This document shows, piece by piece, positions 49,740 to 57,813 of a stretch of 64,000 nt of DNA. The DNA comes from CAZCEC01 sp964497615 (GTDB lineage: Bacteria; Chloroflexota; Anaerolineae; Anaerolineales; UBA6663). Made by a program: the position numbers and the translations under genes. The stretch is from contig CAZCEC010000028.1 in NCBI GenBank assembly GCA_964497615.1, positions 1-64,000 of the forward strand, read 5' to 3'. How positions within the stretch are numbered: the stretch's first letter is position 1; every line of letters begins with the position of its first letter. The notes below the pieces were generated by a model that saw nothing but the letters and a program-made list of their open reading frames with translations, ran no database searches and was not told the DNA's origin.

Positions 49740-50969
49740 GTGACCGATACCCTGCCCCACGATACGATCCTTACCGGCGACTGCCTGGAGGTGCTCCCGC
49801 GCCTCCCCGCCCAGTCGGTGGACCTGATCTTCGCCGACCCGCCCTACAACCTCCAGCTTCAGTCCGACCTTTACCGTCCCAACATGACCAAGGTGGACGC
49901 GGTGGACGATGCCTGGGACAAATTCGCCAGCTTCGCCGAGTACGATGCCTTCACCCGCGCCTGGCTGGGCGAATGCCGCCGCGTCCTCAAGGACACCGGC
50001 ACCTTGTGGGTCATCGGCTCCTACCACAACATCTTCCGCATTGGCGCCGCCTTGCAGGACCTGGACTATTGGGTGCTCAACGACGTTTCGTGGACAAAAC
50101 TGAATCCGATGCCCAACTTCCGCGGCAAGCGCTTCACCAACGCCCATGAGACCCTGATCTGGGCCCAGAAGCTCCGCGGCCAGCGCTACACCTTCAACTA
50201 TCAGACTATGAAGGCCATGAACGACGACGTGCAGATGCGCAGCGACTGGCACCTGCCCTTGTGCACTGGCCATGAGCGCCTCAAGGAAGATGGCGTCAAG
50301 GCGCACCCCACCCAAAAGCCCGAGGCCCTGCTCTACCGTGTGATCCTCGCCAGCTCCAACCCTGGCGATGTCGTCCTTGATCCATTCTTCGGCACGGGCA
50401 CGACCGGCGCCGTGGCGAAGACTTTGCACCGCCGCTGGATCGGCATCGAGCGCGAGCCGCGCTACGTGCGGCTGGCCCAGCAGCGCCTCGCCGCCGTCCA
50501 GCCGCCCATGTTCTCCGACGAGGTCTACGCTCTCGACCAACAGCAGAAGCCCCGCCGCGTGCCCTTCGGTGCGCTGCTGGAGAATGGCCTTTTGCGCCCC
50601 GGCCAAACCCTGCGCTTTCGCAAGCGCGCCGAGCACAGCGCCGTCATCCTCGCCAACGGACACCTGCGCCGCAACGGGACTACCGGTTCCATCCACGCCC
50701 TGGGCCGTGCCCTCCAAAGTGCCCCCTCCTGCAACGGCTGGGAGCACTGGTACTTCGAGGACGAGACCGGCGCGTGGCAGCCCATTGACGTGCTGCGGCA
50801 GCAACTCTTGACCGGCTCTCGGCCCGTTGGCGGCGACCAGCCTGCTGCGCCCTCGAATGGCAACAGCAAGTCCAATGGCCATCTGCCGGAACCCGCCTCG
50901 AACGGGGGCCGTCGCGACAAGTCGCCCCTCAAGGCTTCCAAGCAGCGCGCCACAGTCGCCCAAGAGTAG
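49740..50969 (+). CDS. ccrM: CcrM-like adenine-N6 DNA methyltransferase (putative GANTC)
   Basis: A 409-residue orphan methyltransferase of the beta class: DPPYNL comes first (catalytic motif IV near residue 32) and the SAM motif FFGTGTTG near residue 216. The order and the C-terminal RAMA-like domain (about 275-345, ALLENGLLRPGQ ... GSIHALGRALQ ... GWEHWYFED) match CcrM, which methylates GANTC and needs that domain to hold DNA strands apart. A roughly 60-residue Asn/Ser/Lys tail is extra. No restriction gene is adjacent. Start is GTG at 49740. Cell-cycle control is known only in Alphaproteobacteria, so the role here is inferred. Confidence 0.9.
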   Translation: MTDTLPHDTILTGDCLEVLPRLPAQSVDLIFADPPYNLQLQSDLYRPNMTKVDAVDDAWDKFASFAEYDAFTRAWLGECRRVLKDTGTLWVIGSYHNIFRIGAALQDLDYWVLNDVSWTKLNPMPNFRGKRFTNAHETLIWAQKLRGQRYTFNYQTMKAMNDDVQMRSDWHLPLCTGHERLKEDGVKAHPTQKPEALLYRVILASSNPGDVVLDPFFGTGTTGAVAKTLHRRWIGIEREPRYVRLAQQRLAAVQPPMFSDEVYALDQQQKPRRVPFGALLENGLLRPGQTLRFRKRAEHSAVILANGHLRRNGTTGSIHALGRALQSAPSCNGWEHWYFEDETGAWQPIDVLRQQLLTGSRPVGGDQPAAPSNGNSKSNGHLPEPASNGGRRDKSPLKASKQRATVAQE

Positions 50970-51075
50970 CGCCCCGCCCCGTTTGACTCCAACTAATCCT
51001 TGCGGGACTAAGGAACTTGTGTTCTATTCTTGTGCGCCCCCCTGACCCACGCTGCTCGGGCCGTTTTGGTCTCCG

Positions 51076-51096
51076 GTCGTCCGTCGTCCGTCGTCG
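51076..51096. repeat. three tandem copies of GTCGTCC
   Basis: A 7-base word repeated three times (last base altered in the third copy) in the 230-base space between the methyltransferase and HMG-CoA synthase genes. It is not part of any gene. Confidence 0.7.
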
Positions 51097-51198
51097 AATC
51101 CCTTCCTCTTCCCTCCTGACCGGCTTTTGATAGAATCTGATTGTCAAACTAGCCGATAAGTAACCGGGTATCATCCGCCGGTATCGTCAGGAGCAACG

Positions 51199-52272
51199 AT
51201 GGAACAATCGAATGGCAATCAACTGATGCGCCCCGCCCGCGACGTGGGCCTCGTCGGGTACGGCGCTTATGTCCCCCGCTTCCGCCTGCCCGCCTCCGAG
51301 GTGGCGCGCGTCTGGACCGAGGGCACCAGCGCCCTGCCCATCAAGGAAAAGGCCGTCCCCGGCCTGGATGAGGACGTGGCGACCATGTCGGTCGAGGCCG
51401 CCCGCAACGCCGTGGCCCGGGCCGGTATCCCGCCCAGCGAGATCCGCGCCGTGTGGGTGGGCAGTGAGAGTCACCCCTACGCCGTCAAGCCCACGTCGAC
51501 CATCGTGGCCGAGGCGCTGGGCGCTGTCCCCAACACCCAGGCCGCCGACTGGCAGTTCGCCTGCAAGGCCGGCACCGAGGCCATGCAGGCCGCCATCGGC
51601 TTCGTCGGCTCCGGCATGGCCCAGTACGCGCTCGCCATCGGCATGGACACCGCCCAGGGCCGCCCCGGCGACGCCCTCGAATACACGGCCGGCGCTGGCG
51701 GCGCGGCCTTCCTGCTCGGCCCGGCCGCCGAGTCCCTGGCCGTCTTTGAAGGGTCATACTCCTTCGTTACCGACACGCCCGACTTCTGGCGGCGCCAGCA
51801 TGAGAAGTACCCCGAGCACGGCCAGCGCTTCACCGGCGAGCCGGCCTACTTCCGCCACGTGACTACGGCCGCCGAGCGCCTGCTGGAGCTGACCAACACC
51901 AAGCCCAGCGACTATCGCTACGCCATCTTCCACCAGCCCAATGTCAAATTCCCGCAGCGCGCCGGCAAGATGCTCGGCTTCACCGATGAGCAGATCAAGA
52001 CTGGCCTGTTGGTGGGCGTCATCGGCAATACTTACGCCGGCAGTGCCATGATCGGCCTCACCGCCGTCCTTGACACCGCCCAGCCCGGCGACCGCATCCT
52101 GCTGGTCTCTTTTGGCTCCGGCGCCGGCTCCGATGCCTTTGCCCTGCGCGCCACCGGCCTCATCACCGAGCGCCAATCGCGCGCCCCCAAGACCCAGGAC
52201 TACATCGCCCGCCGCTCGGTCATCGACTACGCCACCTACGCCCGACTGCGCGGCAAGCTGGTGATGGAATAG
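51199..52272 (+). CDS. mvaS: hydroxymethylglutaryl-CoA synthase, archaeal type
   Basis: Condenses acetyl-CoA and acetoacetyl-CoA to HMG-CoA. The 357-residue thiolase-fold enzyme has the nucleophile Cys122 in FACKAGTEA, His in IFHQPNVKFP and the Asn/Gly loop VIGNTYAGSA. Length and lack of the eukaryotic C-terminal extension put it with the archaeal group, which works in a complex with thiolase and a DUF35 protein. Those two genes follow here. AGGAG lies 7 bases before the ATG. The stop overlaps the thiolase start codon by one base. Confidence 0.95.
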   Translation: MEQSNGNQLMRPARDVGLVGYGAYVPRFRLPASEVARVWTEGTSALPIKEKAVPGLDEDVATMSVEAARNAVARAGIPPSEIRAVWVGSESHPYAVKPTSTIVAEALGAVPNTQAADWQFACKAGTEAMQAAIGFVGSGMAQYALAIGMDTAQGRPGDALEYTAGAGGAAFLLGPAAESLAVFEGSYSFVTDTPDFWRRQHEKYPEHGQRFTGEPAYFRHVTTAAERLLELTNTKPSDYRYAIFHQPNVKFPQRAGKMLGFTDEQIKTGLLVGVIGNTYAGSAMIGLTAVLDTAQPGDRILLVSFGSGAGSDAFALRATGLITERQSRAPKTQDYIARRSVIDYATYARLRGKLVME

Positions 52273-53420
52273 TGCGCAACATTTACGTTGCCGGGGTCGG
52301 GCTTACGCCCGTCGGCGAACACTGGGAATCCTCCCTGCGCGAACTGGCCCTGCAGGCCATCCTCGCCACCCAGCAGGATTGGGCCCAGCACGCCGGCAGC
52401 CCCCTCCCCCGCCCCGAAGCCCTGTTCGTGGGCAACATGCTGGCCGGCGAACTCAGCGGCCAGGAGCACCTCGGCGCCCTCGTGGCCGACTACGCCGGTC
52501 TGCGCGGCATCGAGGCCGCCACCGTGGAAGCGGCCGGGGCCTCCGGCGGCGCGGCCCTGCGCCAGGCAGTGCTGGCCATCGGTTCGGGCGCGATTGATAC
52601 CGCCCTCGTGGTGGGCGTGGAGAAGATGACGGACAAAGTCGGCGCGGGGGTCACGGCCGCGACCGCCTCCGCCAGCGACACCGACTGGGAGGCCGCCCAG
52701 GGCGCCACCCCCACCGCGCTGGCCGCCATGCTCATGCGCCGCTACATGCACGCCTATGGCGTCACCGTGCCCGACTTCGCCGGCTTCAGCGTGAACGCGC
52801 ATGCCAACGCCAAGGGCAACCCCAACGCCATGTTTCGCAACACCATTACGGCCGAGGCCTTCGCCAAAGCCGCCATGGTGGCCGAGCCGGTCAACATGTT
52901 CGACTCCGCGCCCGACGGCGACGGCGCCGCGGCCCTGTTCCTTACTGCCGGACCGGCCGCGGTGCGCGTGGCCGCCTCCGCCATTGCCACTGATACCCTC
53001 GCCCTGCACGACCGCCCCGACCTGCTCCACTTCGAGGCGGCCCGCCTGTCCGCCGAACGCGCCTACCAGAAGGCCGGCCTCAAGCCCGGTGACATCGATC
53101 TATTCGAACTGCACGATGCTTTTACGGTGTTCGCCGCCCTGAGCCTGGAGGCGGCCGGGTTTGCGCCGCCCGGTGAGGGCTGGCGGCTGGCCAGTGGCGA
53201 CATCGCCCGCACCGGCCGTATCCCCATCTCCACCCTGGGCGGCCTTAAGGCGCGCGGCAACCCCGGCGGCGCCACAGGTGTCTATCAAGTCGCTGAAGTC
53301 GCGCTGCAATTGCGGGGCGAGGCCGGCCCGTGTCAGGTCGCGGGCGCACAGTGGGGCATGGCGCAGTGCCTGGGCGGCGCGGGCGCCACGGCGGTGACAC
53401 ACATCCTGGAACGTGCTTGA
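52272..53420 (+). CDS. archaeal-type acetyl-CoA acetyltransferase (thiolase) with Gly in place of the nucleophilic Cys
   Basis: A 382-residue thiolase homologue that pairs with HMG-CoA synthase. The His loop FELHDAFTVF and the GLKARGNPGGATG segment are intact, and the C-terminal Cys base (AQCLGGAG) is visible. However, the place of the nucleophilic Cys in 'VEAACASG' reads VEAAGASGG: Gly89, codon GGG at 52536-52538. Without that Cys the usual covalent acetyl-enzyme cannot form. The protein may be a structural partner, use another thiolase partner, or reflect an error (two base changes would be needed). Start is GTG, overlapping the mvaS stop by one base. Confidence 0.88.
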   Translation: MRNIYVAGVGLTPVGEHWESSLRELALQAILATQQDWAQHAGSPLPRPEALFVGNMLAGELSGQEHLGALVADYAGLRGIEAATVEAAGASGGAALRQAVLAIGSGAIDTALVVGVEKMTDKVGAGVTAATASASDTDWEAAQGATPTALAAMLMRRYMHAYGVTVPDFAGFSVNAHANAKGNPNAMFRNTITAEAFAKAAMVAEPVNMFDSAPDGDGAAALFLTAGPAAVRVAASAIATDTLALHDRPDLLHFEAARLSAERAYQKAGLKPGDIDLFELHDAFTVFAALSLEAAGFAPPGEGWRLASGDIARTGRIPISTLGGLKARGNPGGATGVYQVAEVALQLRGEAGPCQVAGAQWGMAQCLGGAGATAVTHILERA

Positions 53421-53426
53421 GCACGC

Positions 53427-53882
53427 TTAGGTGCTGGAGCCCTCCAGCGCCCGCCCCGTCGCCCAGGCCCGGTAGGTAAACAACGCCCACAGCGCGGGCC
53501 GCGAAAATAGGGCCCGGCTCAAGAGCCCGCGCAGCCCGGCGTGGTGTTCGTACGCAATGTGCTCGGTCACGCGGGTCGCGCGCTCATCCACCGGCGCAAA
53601 CCGGTGCGTGTGCTCCCACCGGCGCAGCGGACCGCGCGCCTGTGTGTCGGTGAAGCCCGCTTGCGGATCCACGCCGGAGTGCACCGCCACCCACCTCACT
53701 GGCAGCAGCCCGAACCACAGGGTGAAGTGCGCCACCGATCCCTCCGCCACAGGCTCTACCTGGTGCATCTGGGCAAAGATCGGCGGCGGGGTGAGCCGGC
53801 GCAGGGTGCGCGTATCGGCGTGGAAGCGCGCCACCGCCTCCTGCGGCGCGCGGACGGTGAAGCTGAAGTTGAAGGTGGGCAT
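53427..53882 (-). CDS. SRPBCC (START-like) family protein
   Basis: A 151-residue single-domain protein of the Bet v 1-like/SRPBCC fold: FNFSFTVRAP opening, RTLRRLTPPP, FTLWFGLLPVRW strands and a long final helix. Such proteins bind hydrophobic ligands or act as ligand-binding cyclase-like domains. ATG at 53880-53882, only 6 bases after TATACT (minus strand), suggests a leaderless mRNA; the extended frame to 53936 is rejected. It separates thiolase from DUF35, running the other way. Confidence 0.8.
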   Translation of the reverse strand: MPTFNFSFTVRAPQEAVARFHADTRTLRRLTPPPIFAQMHQVEPVAEGSVAHFTLWFGLLPVRWVAVHSGVDPQAGFTDTQARGPLRRWEHTHRFAPVDERATRVTEHIAYEHHAGLRGLLSRALFSRPALWALFTYRAWATGRALEGSST

Positions 53883-53897
53883 GGGCGGAGTATAGCC

Positions 53898-53928
53898 TTG
53901 CCTGCGCCCTGAATAGTGTTTGTATAAT
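53898..53928 (+). promoter_or_regulatory. putative rightward promoter before the nth remnant
   Basis: TTGCCT, a 19-base spacer and a perfect TATAAT (53923-53928). It points right, through the endonuclease remnant towards the DUF35 gene 427 bases away. Confidence 0.4.
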
Positions 53929-54135
53929 GTCGCCACTTGGGCGCCCGATCAGACCCTTGCCGCACTAGAACCAAACCTCCCTCTGGACTACTTGGTAGAC
54001 ATAAACCCGCCGCTTGTGCCCCACGACAAGCACATCTGTAGCAGTGCGCTCCCCCATTGCTCCGCGTGCCCGGTCCTGGCATTGTGCCTGCAAGCGGGTG
54101 TCAAGCACCGCTGGGGCGCCGATCATTCGCGCTGA
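53920..54135 (+). pseudogene. remnant of endonuclease III (nth), iron-sulphur end only
   Basis: A 71-codon frame that keeps only the C-terminal end of endonuclease III: LEPNLPLDYLVDINPPLVPHD followed by C-x6-C-x2-C-x5-C (HICSSALPHCSACPVLALC), the exact spacing of the [4Fe-4S] loop, and QAGV. The glycosylase domain with its helix-hairpin-helix and catalytic Lys/Asp is missing. The frame starts inside a -10 element and has no ribosome-binding site. It looks like a decayed fragment left after rearrangement. Confidence 0.72.
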
Positions 54136-54354
54136 CGGCGCCGGTGTGGCGCCGGGGCGGCGCCCGTCTCGCTATGACCATCAACTCGGCCGCCCGCGGC
54201 CCAATTTGCCCCGTTCGGGGCCATCTGAGACCCTTCAGAGCGCCTTGGATAGTTTCTGATAGCCCCTCCACGATACCTTTACACGCGCAGGGTCAGCGGT
54301 TGTGAAACAATGCTCAACCTGACCGCGTAGATCATCAGAGTGTTGGAGGAAGTT

Positions 54355-54756
54355 ATGGAAATATCGCGCCATTGGCGATTGCAGCAGCAGCGGTACGGCC
54401 TGGTTGGGGAAGTCTGCCCCCACTGCGAGTACAAGATTTTCCCCCCGCGTGACGTGTGCCCCAACTGCGCCGGAGAAGCCAAGACCCTCTTTACGTTTAG
54501 CGGCAGGGGTGAGGTGTACTCCTACACCACTGTTTACGACCCGCCCCAGGGCTACGAGGGGAATGCCCCCTACACGGTCGCCATCGTCAAGCTCGACGAA
54601 GGTCCCATGGTTACGGCCCAACTGACCGATGTTGACAATAACAAGGTGGATATCGGCATGCCGGTCGAGATGGTCACGCGCAAGCTCCGCGAGGACGGCG
54701 ACCGCGGCATGCTCGTTTACGGCTACAAATTCCGACCCCAGCTTCAGCCCGCCTAG
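54355..54756 (+). CDS. DUF35 OB-fold/zinc-ribbon acyl-CoA-associated protein
   Basis: A 133-residue protein with a rubredoxin-like zinc ribbon (CPHCEYKIFPPRDVCPNCAG) and an OB fold (GRGEVYSYTTVYDPPQGYEG ... PYTVAIVKLDEG). In archaea this protein bridges thiolase and HMG-CoA synthase and gives a shared CoA site that passes acetoacetyl-CoA directly between them. Its position 0.9 kb from those genes fits that job. GGAGGA lies 4 bases before the ATG. A strong terminator follows. Confidence 0.92.
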   Translation: MEISRHWRLQQQRYGLVGEVCPHCEYKIFPPRDVCPNCAGEAKTLFTFSGRGEVYSYTTVYDPPQGYEGNAPYTVAIVKLDEGPMVTAQLTDVDNNKVDIGMPVEMVTRKLREDGDRGMLVYGYKFRPQLQPA

Positions 54757-54785
54757 TCCCCGCCGCAACTCAACGCAGAATGCAG

Positions 54786-54809
54786 CCGGCCCGCTTGGTA
54801 GCGGGCCGG
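54786..54809 (+). terminator. rho-independent terminator after the DUF35 gene
   Basis: A perfect 9-bp GC stem (54786-54794 with 54801-54809), loop TTGGTA, then GTTTCTTT. It lies 30 bases after the DUF35 stop. Confidence 0.85.
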
Positions 54810-54835
54810 GTTTCTTTCCCCAACTCAAAGCGGAG

Positions 54836-57769
54836 TCACGACTGCCCCAGCGCATGCCGGGCAGCGGCGCGCACGTAATCTTTTTCGGCCGGGTCCGCAG
54901 CGATGCGGGCCAGAGTCGTGTTTGCCCGCGCATCTCCGATGCGGCCCAGGGCCTTGACGGCATACTGTCGCACTTGCGGCAGGGTCTCTGCGGCCAGCAT
55001 TCGCAGCAGCACCGGTACAGCCTCTGCAGCGCGCAGTTTGCCCAGGGCGGAGGCCGCCAGCCGCCGCACATTGCCGTCTGGGTCTTCCAGCGCGGCTAAT
55101 AGGTGGGCAATGGCTTGCGGATCTCGGTCTTCGCCCAGCGCATGCACTTGTGCGGCGCGCTCGCGTGCGCCAGCGGGCATGAGGTCGAAGGCCGGCGGTG
55201 GGTCGGGCGGCAAATCTGCCATGGTTGGCTGCACAGGCACTTCGGCGCCAACTGCCAGGCGGCCGGCCGGGACCAGCCGGCCATCCGCGTCCTGCCCGAG
55301 GCGCCCAGCCGCCAACAGGGTGTCCACATACCTCGTCACTTCCTGCCGCCCATACCCAGCCAGCCGCCCATACATGGGGTGCTCGGCGTAGGCCAGCGCC
55401 TCGTCCACTTGCGCCGCCACCAGCACCTTCGCCGCTGTGCTCCGGCTGAGCCGCCCCGGCAGCGCAGCCACGCACGCCAGGATGGCATTGACAACCCGGC
55501 TATCGTTATTTGCGCCAGGGGTCGCGTCATCTTCTCCGCGCGCGCTTTCGGCCGGCGCTTCACCCGCCTCAGATGCGTGGCCCGGCAGCCCACTCTGGTC
55601 CCGCCGGTGGGCCGCCACCACGCACCGGATCGCCCCATAGCTCACCGCATTCGGCAGCACGGCCTTGAGCGGCGACAGGTACTGCACCGACCCCACCTGG
55701 GCGATAGCGGCCCGCACCTGCGCCTGAATCTCCGCCGGAACAACGGTGTTGATGTCCGCCTGCCCCTCCGCAATCAACTCCGCCAGATGGCTGTAGATCG
55801 TCTCCAGAGTCAAGCCTCTGGTCGCCGCGATTTGCTCCGGCGTCTGCCCGGTCTTCAACAGCCGGCCGCTTTCCTGCACGGTCGCCCCTGGTACGCCCCG
55901 GAACGGCGCCGGTGACCGGGACGCAGCCGGCGCTCCCGGAATGCCCAGCCGCACCCCGCCTAGCGGGATCGCTTGCCGCCCATTCAGCGCCGTGTCGCCG
56001 CGCGGCGTGAGCGAGAGCACGGGCCGCGTGCCTCCCGCCGACTTCAGGTACCCGCCACTCAGCAGTTCCGCGATCAAGTCCTTGATGGCCTTCAGCCGCA
56101 GAATGGCCAGCTTGCCAAAGTTGCGCGCCTTGGCGTAATTGGCCGTCTCCTTGCTGGCCGAGCCTTTCAGCACCTGCGCCAGCCGCTCGGCACCAATCGG
56201 CCAGGCCAGATGGCGCACCGTGTCCAGCACCACCAGCGCCGCGAACTCAGCCTTGGTCTCGGCTGGCCGCGCGGGCGCTTCGGCCTCTGGCGCGGCGGCA
56301 CGGGCCGCGCACCGGTCGCAGCACGGCTCCACCTCAGCCACCGCCGGCGCGTCGTCGCCAAAGTGCCGCAGCAATGTTTCGCGCCGGCAATCGTCGGTCT
56401 CGGCGTAAGCCAGCATGATATCGAGCTGCTTGCGTTTGTGCGCGCGGCGGGCCTCCACCTGCCGCGCCAGGTCGGCCAGGGCGCGCTCGGGCAGGCTGGC
56501 TGTGTCCACGCGCAGCGCGTCATAGCCGTCGTCCGGCAGGCGCCGCAGCGCCCCAGCGGCCTCAAGCTGCTCCAGCGCCACCCGCAGCTTCACCTCGCCC
56601 ACGCCGGTCGCCGCCGCCAGCGCCTCGCGGCTCACCCCTTGGGCCGCTTCCGGGCTGCAAAGAAACGTATGCACGGCGCGCAGTTCGCGGCCCGTGGGCG
56701 TATCATTCTCGATGAAGTGCTGGTGCACGAACGAATCGCGCGCCGCGTACAACAGGATGGCGCGCGCCGGCAGGCCATCGCGCCCGGCACGGCCCGCCTC
56801 CTGATAGTAGGCTTCGAGCGAGGCGGGCACGGCATAGTGGAGCACAAAGCGCACGTCCGGGCGGTCAATGCCCAGGCCAAAGGCATTGGTGGCCGCCACC
56901 ACCTGCAGGTCGCCGGAAAGAAAAGCGTCCTGCACCTCACTGCGCGTGGCCGAGTCGAGCCCGGCATGATAGGGCCGCGCTGGAATCCGCAACCGGTCAT
57001 TCACGAACGCCGCCACCGCCTCGCTGTCGCGCCGCGTCCCGGCGTAGATGATGCCGCCGCCGTGCCCCTCCCGGCCCGGCGCAAAGCTCTCGCGCAGAAA
57101 TTCGCCCAACAGCTTGTGCTTGGCGTCTGCGCTGGCGGCCGGCCACACCTCAAAGGACAGGTTCGGCCGGTTGAACCCAGCCACCAACCGCGCCGCGTCC
57201 GGCAGTTCGAGCAGGCGCAGGATGTCGTTCTGGACGTGCGGGGTGGCGGTGGCCGTCAGCGCCAGGGTGACGGGCGCTTGCAGTTCCCGCCGGGCCTCGG
57301 CCACGTGCAGGTAGTCCGGCCGGAAGTCGTGGCCCCATTGAGAGACGCAATGCGCCTCGTCCACCGCCAGCAGGCTTAGGCTGGCGTGGGCCAGCGCCTG
57401 CTGGAAGATGCGGCTGCGCAAGCGCTCCGGCGCCACCAGCACCATCTTGTATTCGCCCGCCGCCAGCCCGCGCAGCCGCCGGCTCTGTTCGGCGCTATCC
57501 AGGCTGGAGTTGATGAAGGTTGCCCGCAGTCCCCGGCGCGCCAGCCCATCCACTTGATCTTTCATCAGCGCGATCAGCGGCGAAACGATCAGCGCGGTGC
57601 CCGGCAGCACCAGCGCGGCCAATTGGTAGATGAGGGATTTGCCCGAGCCGGTGGGCATCACCACCAGCACATCGCGCCCGGCCAGCACATGCTCCAGCGC
57701 AGCGGCCTGCCCGGGGCGGAAGTCGGGGAACTCGAAGTTTTTTCGCAGGGCGGCGTGGAGATCGATCAC
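54836..57769 (-). CDS. recQ: RecQ-family DNA helicase with C-terminal HEAT repeats
   Basis: A 977-residue 3'-5' helicase. Helicase core (about 1-340): MPTGSGKS Walker A, AVDEAHCVSQWGHDF, LALTATAT, HAGLDSATR and YYQEAGRAGRDG. Zinc-binding/RQC region with CRRET ... CCDRC, then a winged-helix part. Two more HTH-like or HRDC-like parts follow (TIYSHLAELI near 650). Last come about 115 residues of HEAT repeats (HLLAALEDPDGNVRRLAASALGKL ... VRQYAVKALGRIGD). The usual RecQ has about 600 residues, so the tail is extra. Start is GTG at 57767-57769. Single-gene unit. Confidence 0.93.
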   Translation of the reverse strand: MIDLHAALRKNFEFPDFRPGQAAALEHVLAGRDVLVVMPTGSGKSLIYQLAALVLPGTALIVSPLIALMKDQVDGLARRGLRATFINSSLDSAEQSRRLRGLAAGEYKMVLVAPERLRSRIFQQALAHASLSLLAVDEAHCVSQWGHDFRPDYLHVAEARRELQAPVTLALTATATPHVQNDILRLLELPDAARLVAGFNRPNLSFEVWPAASADAKHKLLGEFLRESFAPGREGHGGGIIYAGTRRDSEAVAAFVNDRLRIPARPYHAGLDSATRSEVQDAFLSGDLQVVAATNAFGLGIDRPDVRFVLHYAVPASLEAYYQEAGRAGRDGLPARAILLYAARDSFVHQHFIENDTPTGRELRAVHTFLCSPEAAQGVSREALAAATGVGEVKLRVALEQLEAAGALRRLPDDGYDALRVDTASLPERALADLARQVEARRAHKRKQLDIMLAYAETDDCRRETLLRHFGDDAPAVAEVEPCCDRCAARAAAPEAEAPARPAETKAEFAALVVLDTVRHLAWPIGAERLAQVLKGSASKETANYAKARNFGKLAILRLKAIKDLIAELLSGGYLKSAGGTRPVLSLTPRGDTALNGRQAIPLGGVRLGIPGAPAASRSPAPFRGVPGATVQESGRLLKTGQTPEQIAATRGLTLETIYSHLAELIAEGQADINTVVPAEIQAQVRAAIAQVGSVQYLSPLKAVLPNAVSYGAIRCVVAAHRRDQSGLPGHASEAGEAPAESARGEDDATPGANNDSRVVNAILACVAALPGRLSRSTAAKVLVAAQVDEALAYAEHPMYGRLAGYGRQEVTRYVDTLLAAGRLGQDADGRLVPAGRLAVGAEVPVQPTMADLPPDPPPAFDLMPAGARERAAQVHALGEDRDPQAIAHLLAALEDPDGNVRRLAASALGKLRAAEAVPVLLRMLAAETLPQVRQYAVKALGRIGDARANTTLARIAADPAEKDYVRAAARHALGQS

Positions 57770-57813
57770 GCGCCCAGTTTACGCGGTCTCGCCGGTCGGG
57801 GCAATGGCGCGCG

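Noticed and set aside
52536..52538. Gly89 of the thiolase as a simple one-base sequencing error
   Set aside because: GGG to TGC or TGT needs two changes. It cannot be excluded, but it is not the simplest explanation, so it was kept as a finding.
53920..54135. Functional endonuclease III
   Set aside because: The glycosylase domain is missing. Only the Fe-S loop end is left, so it is annotated as a remnant.
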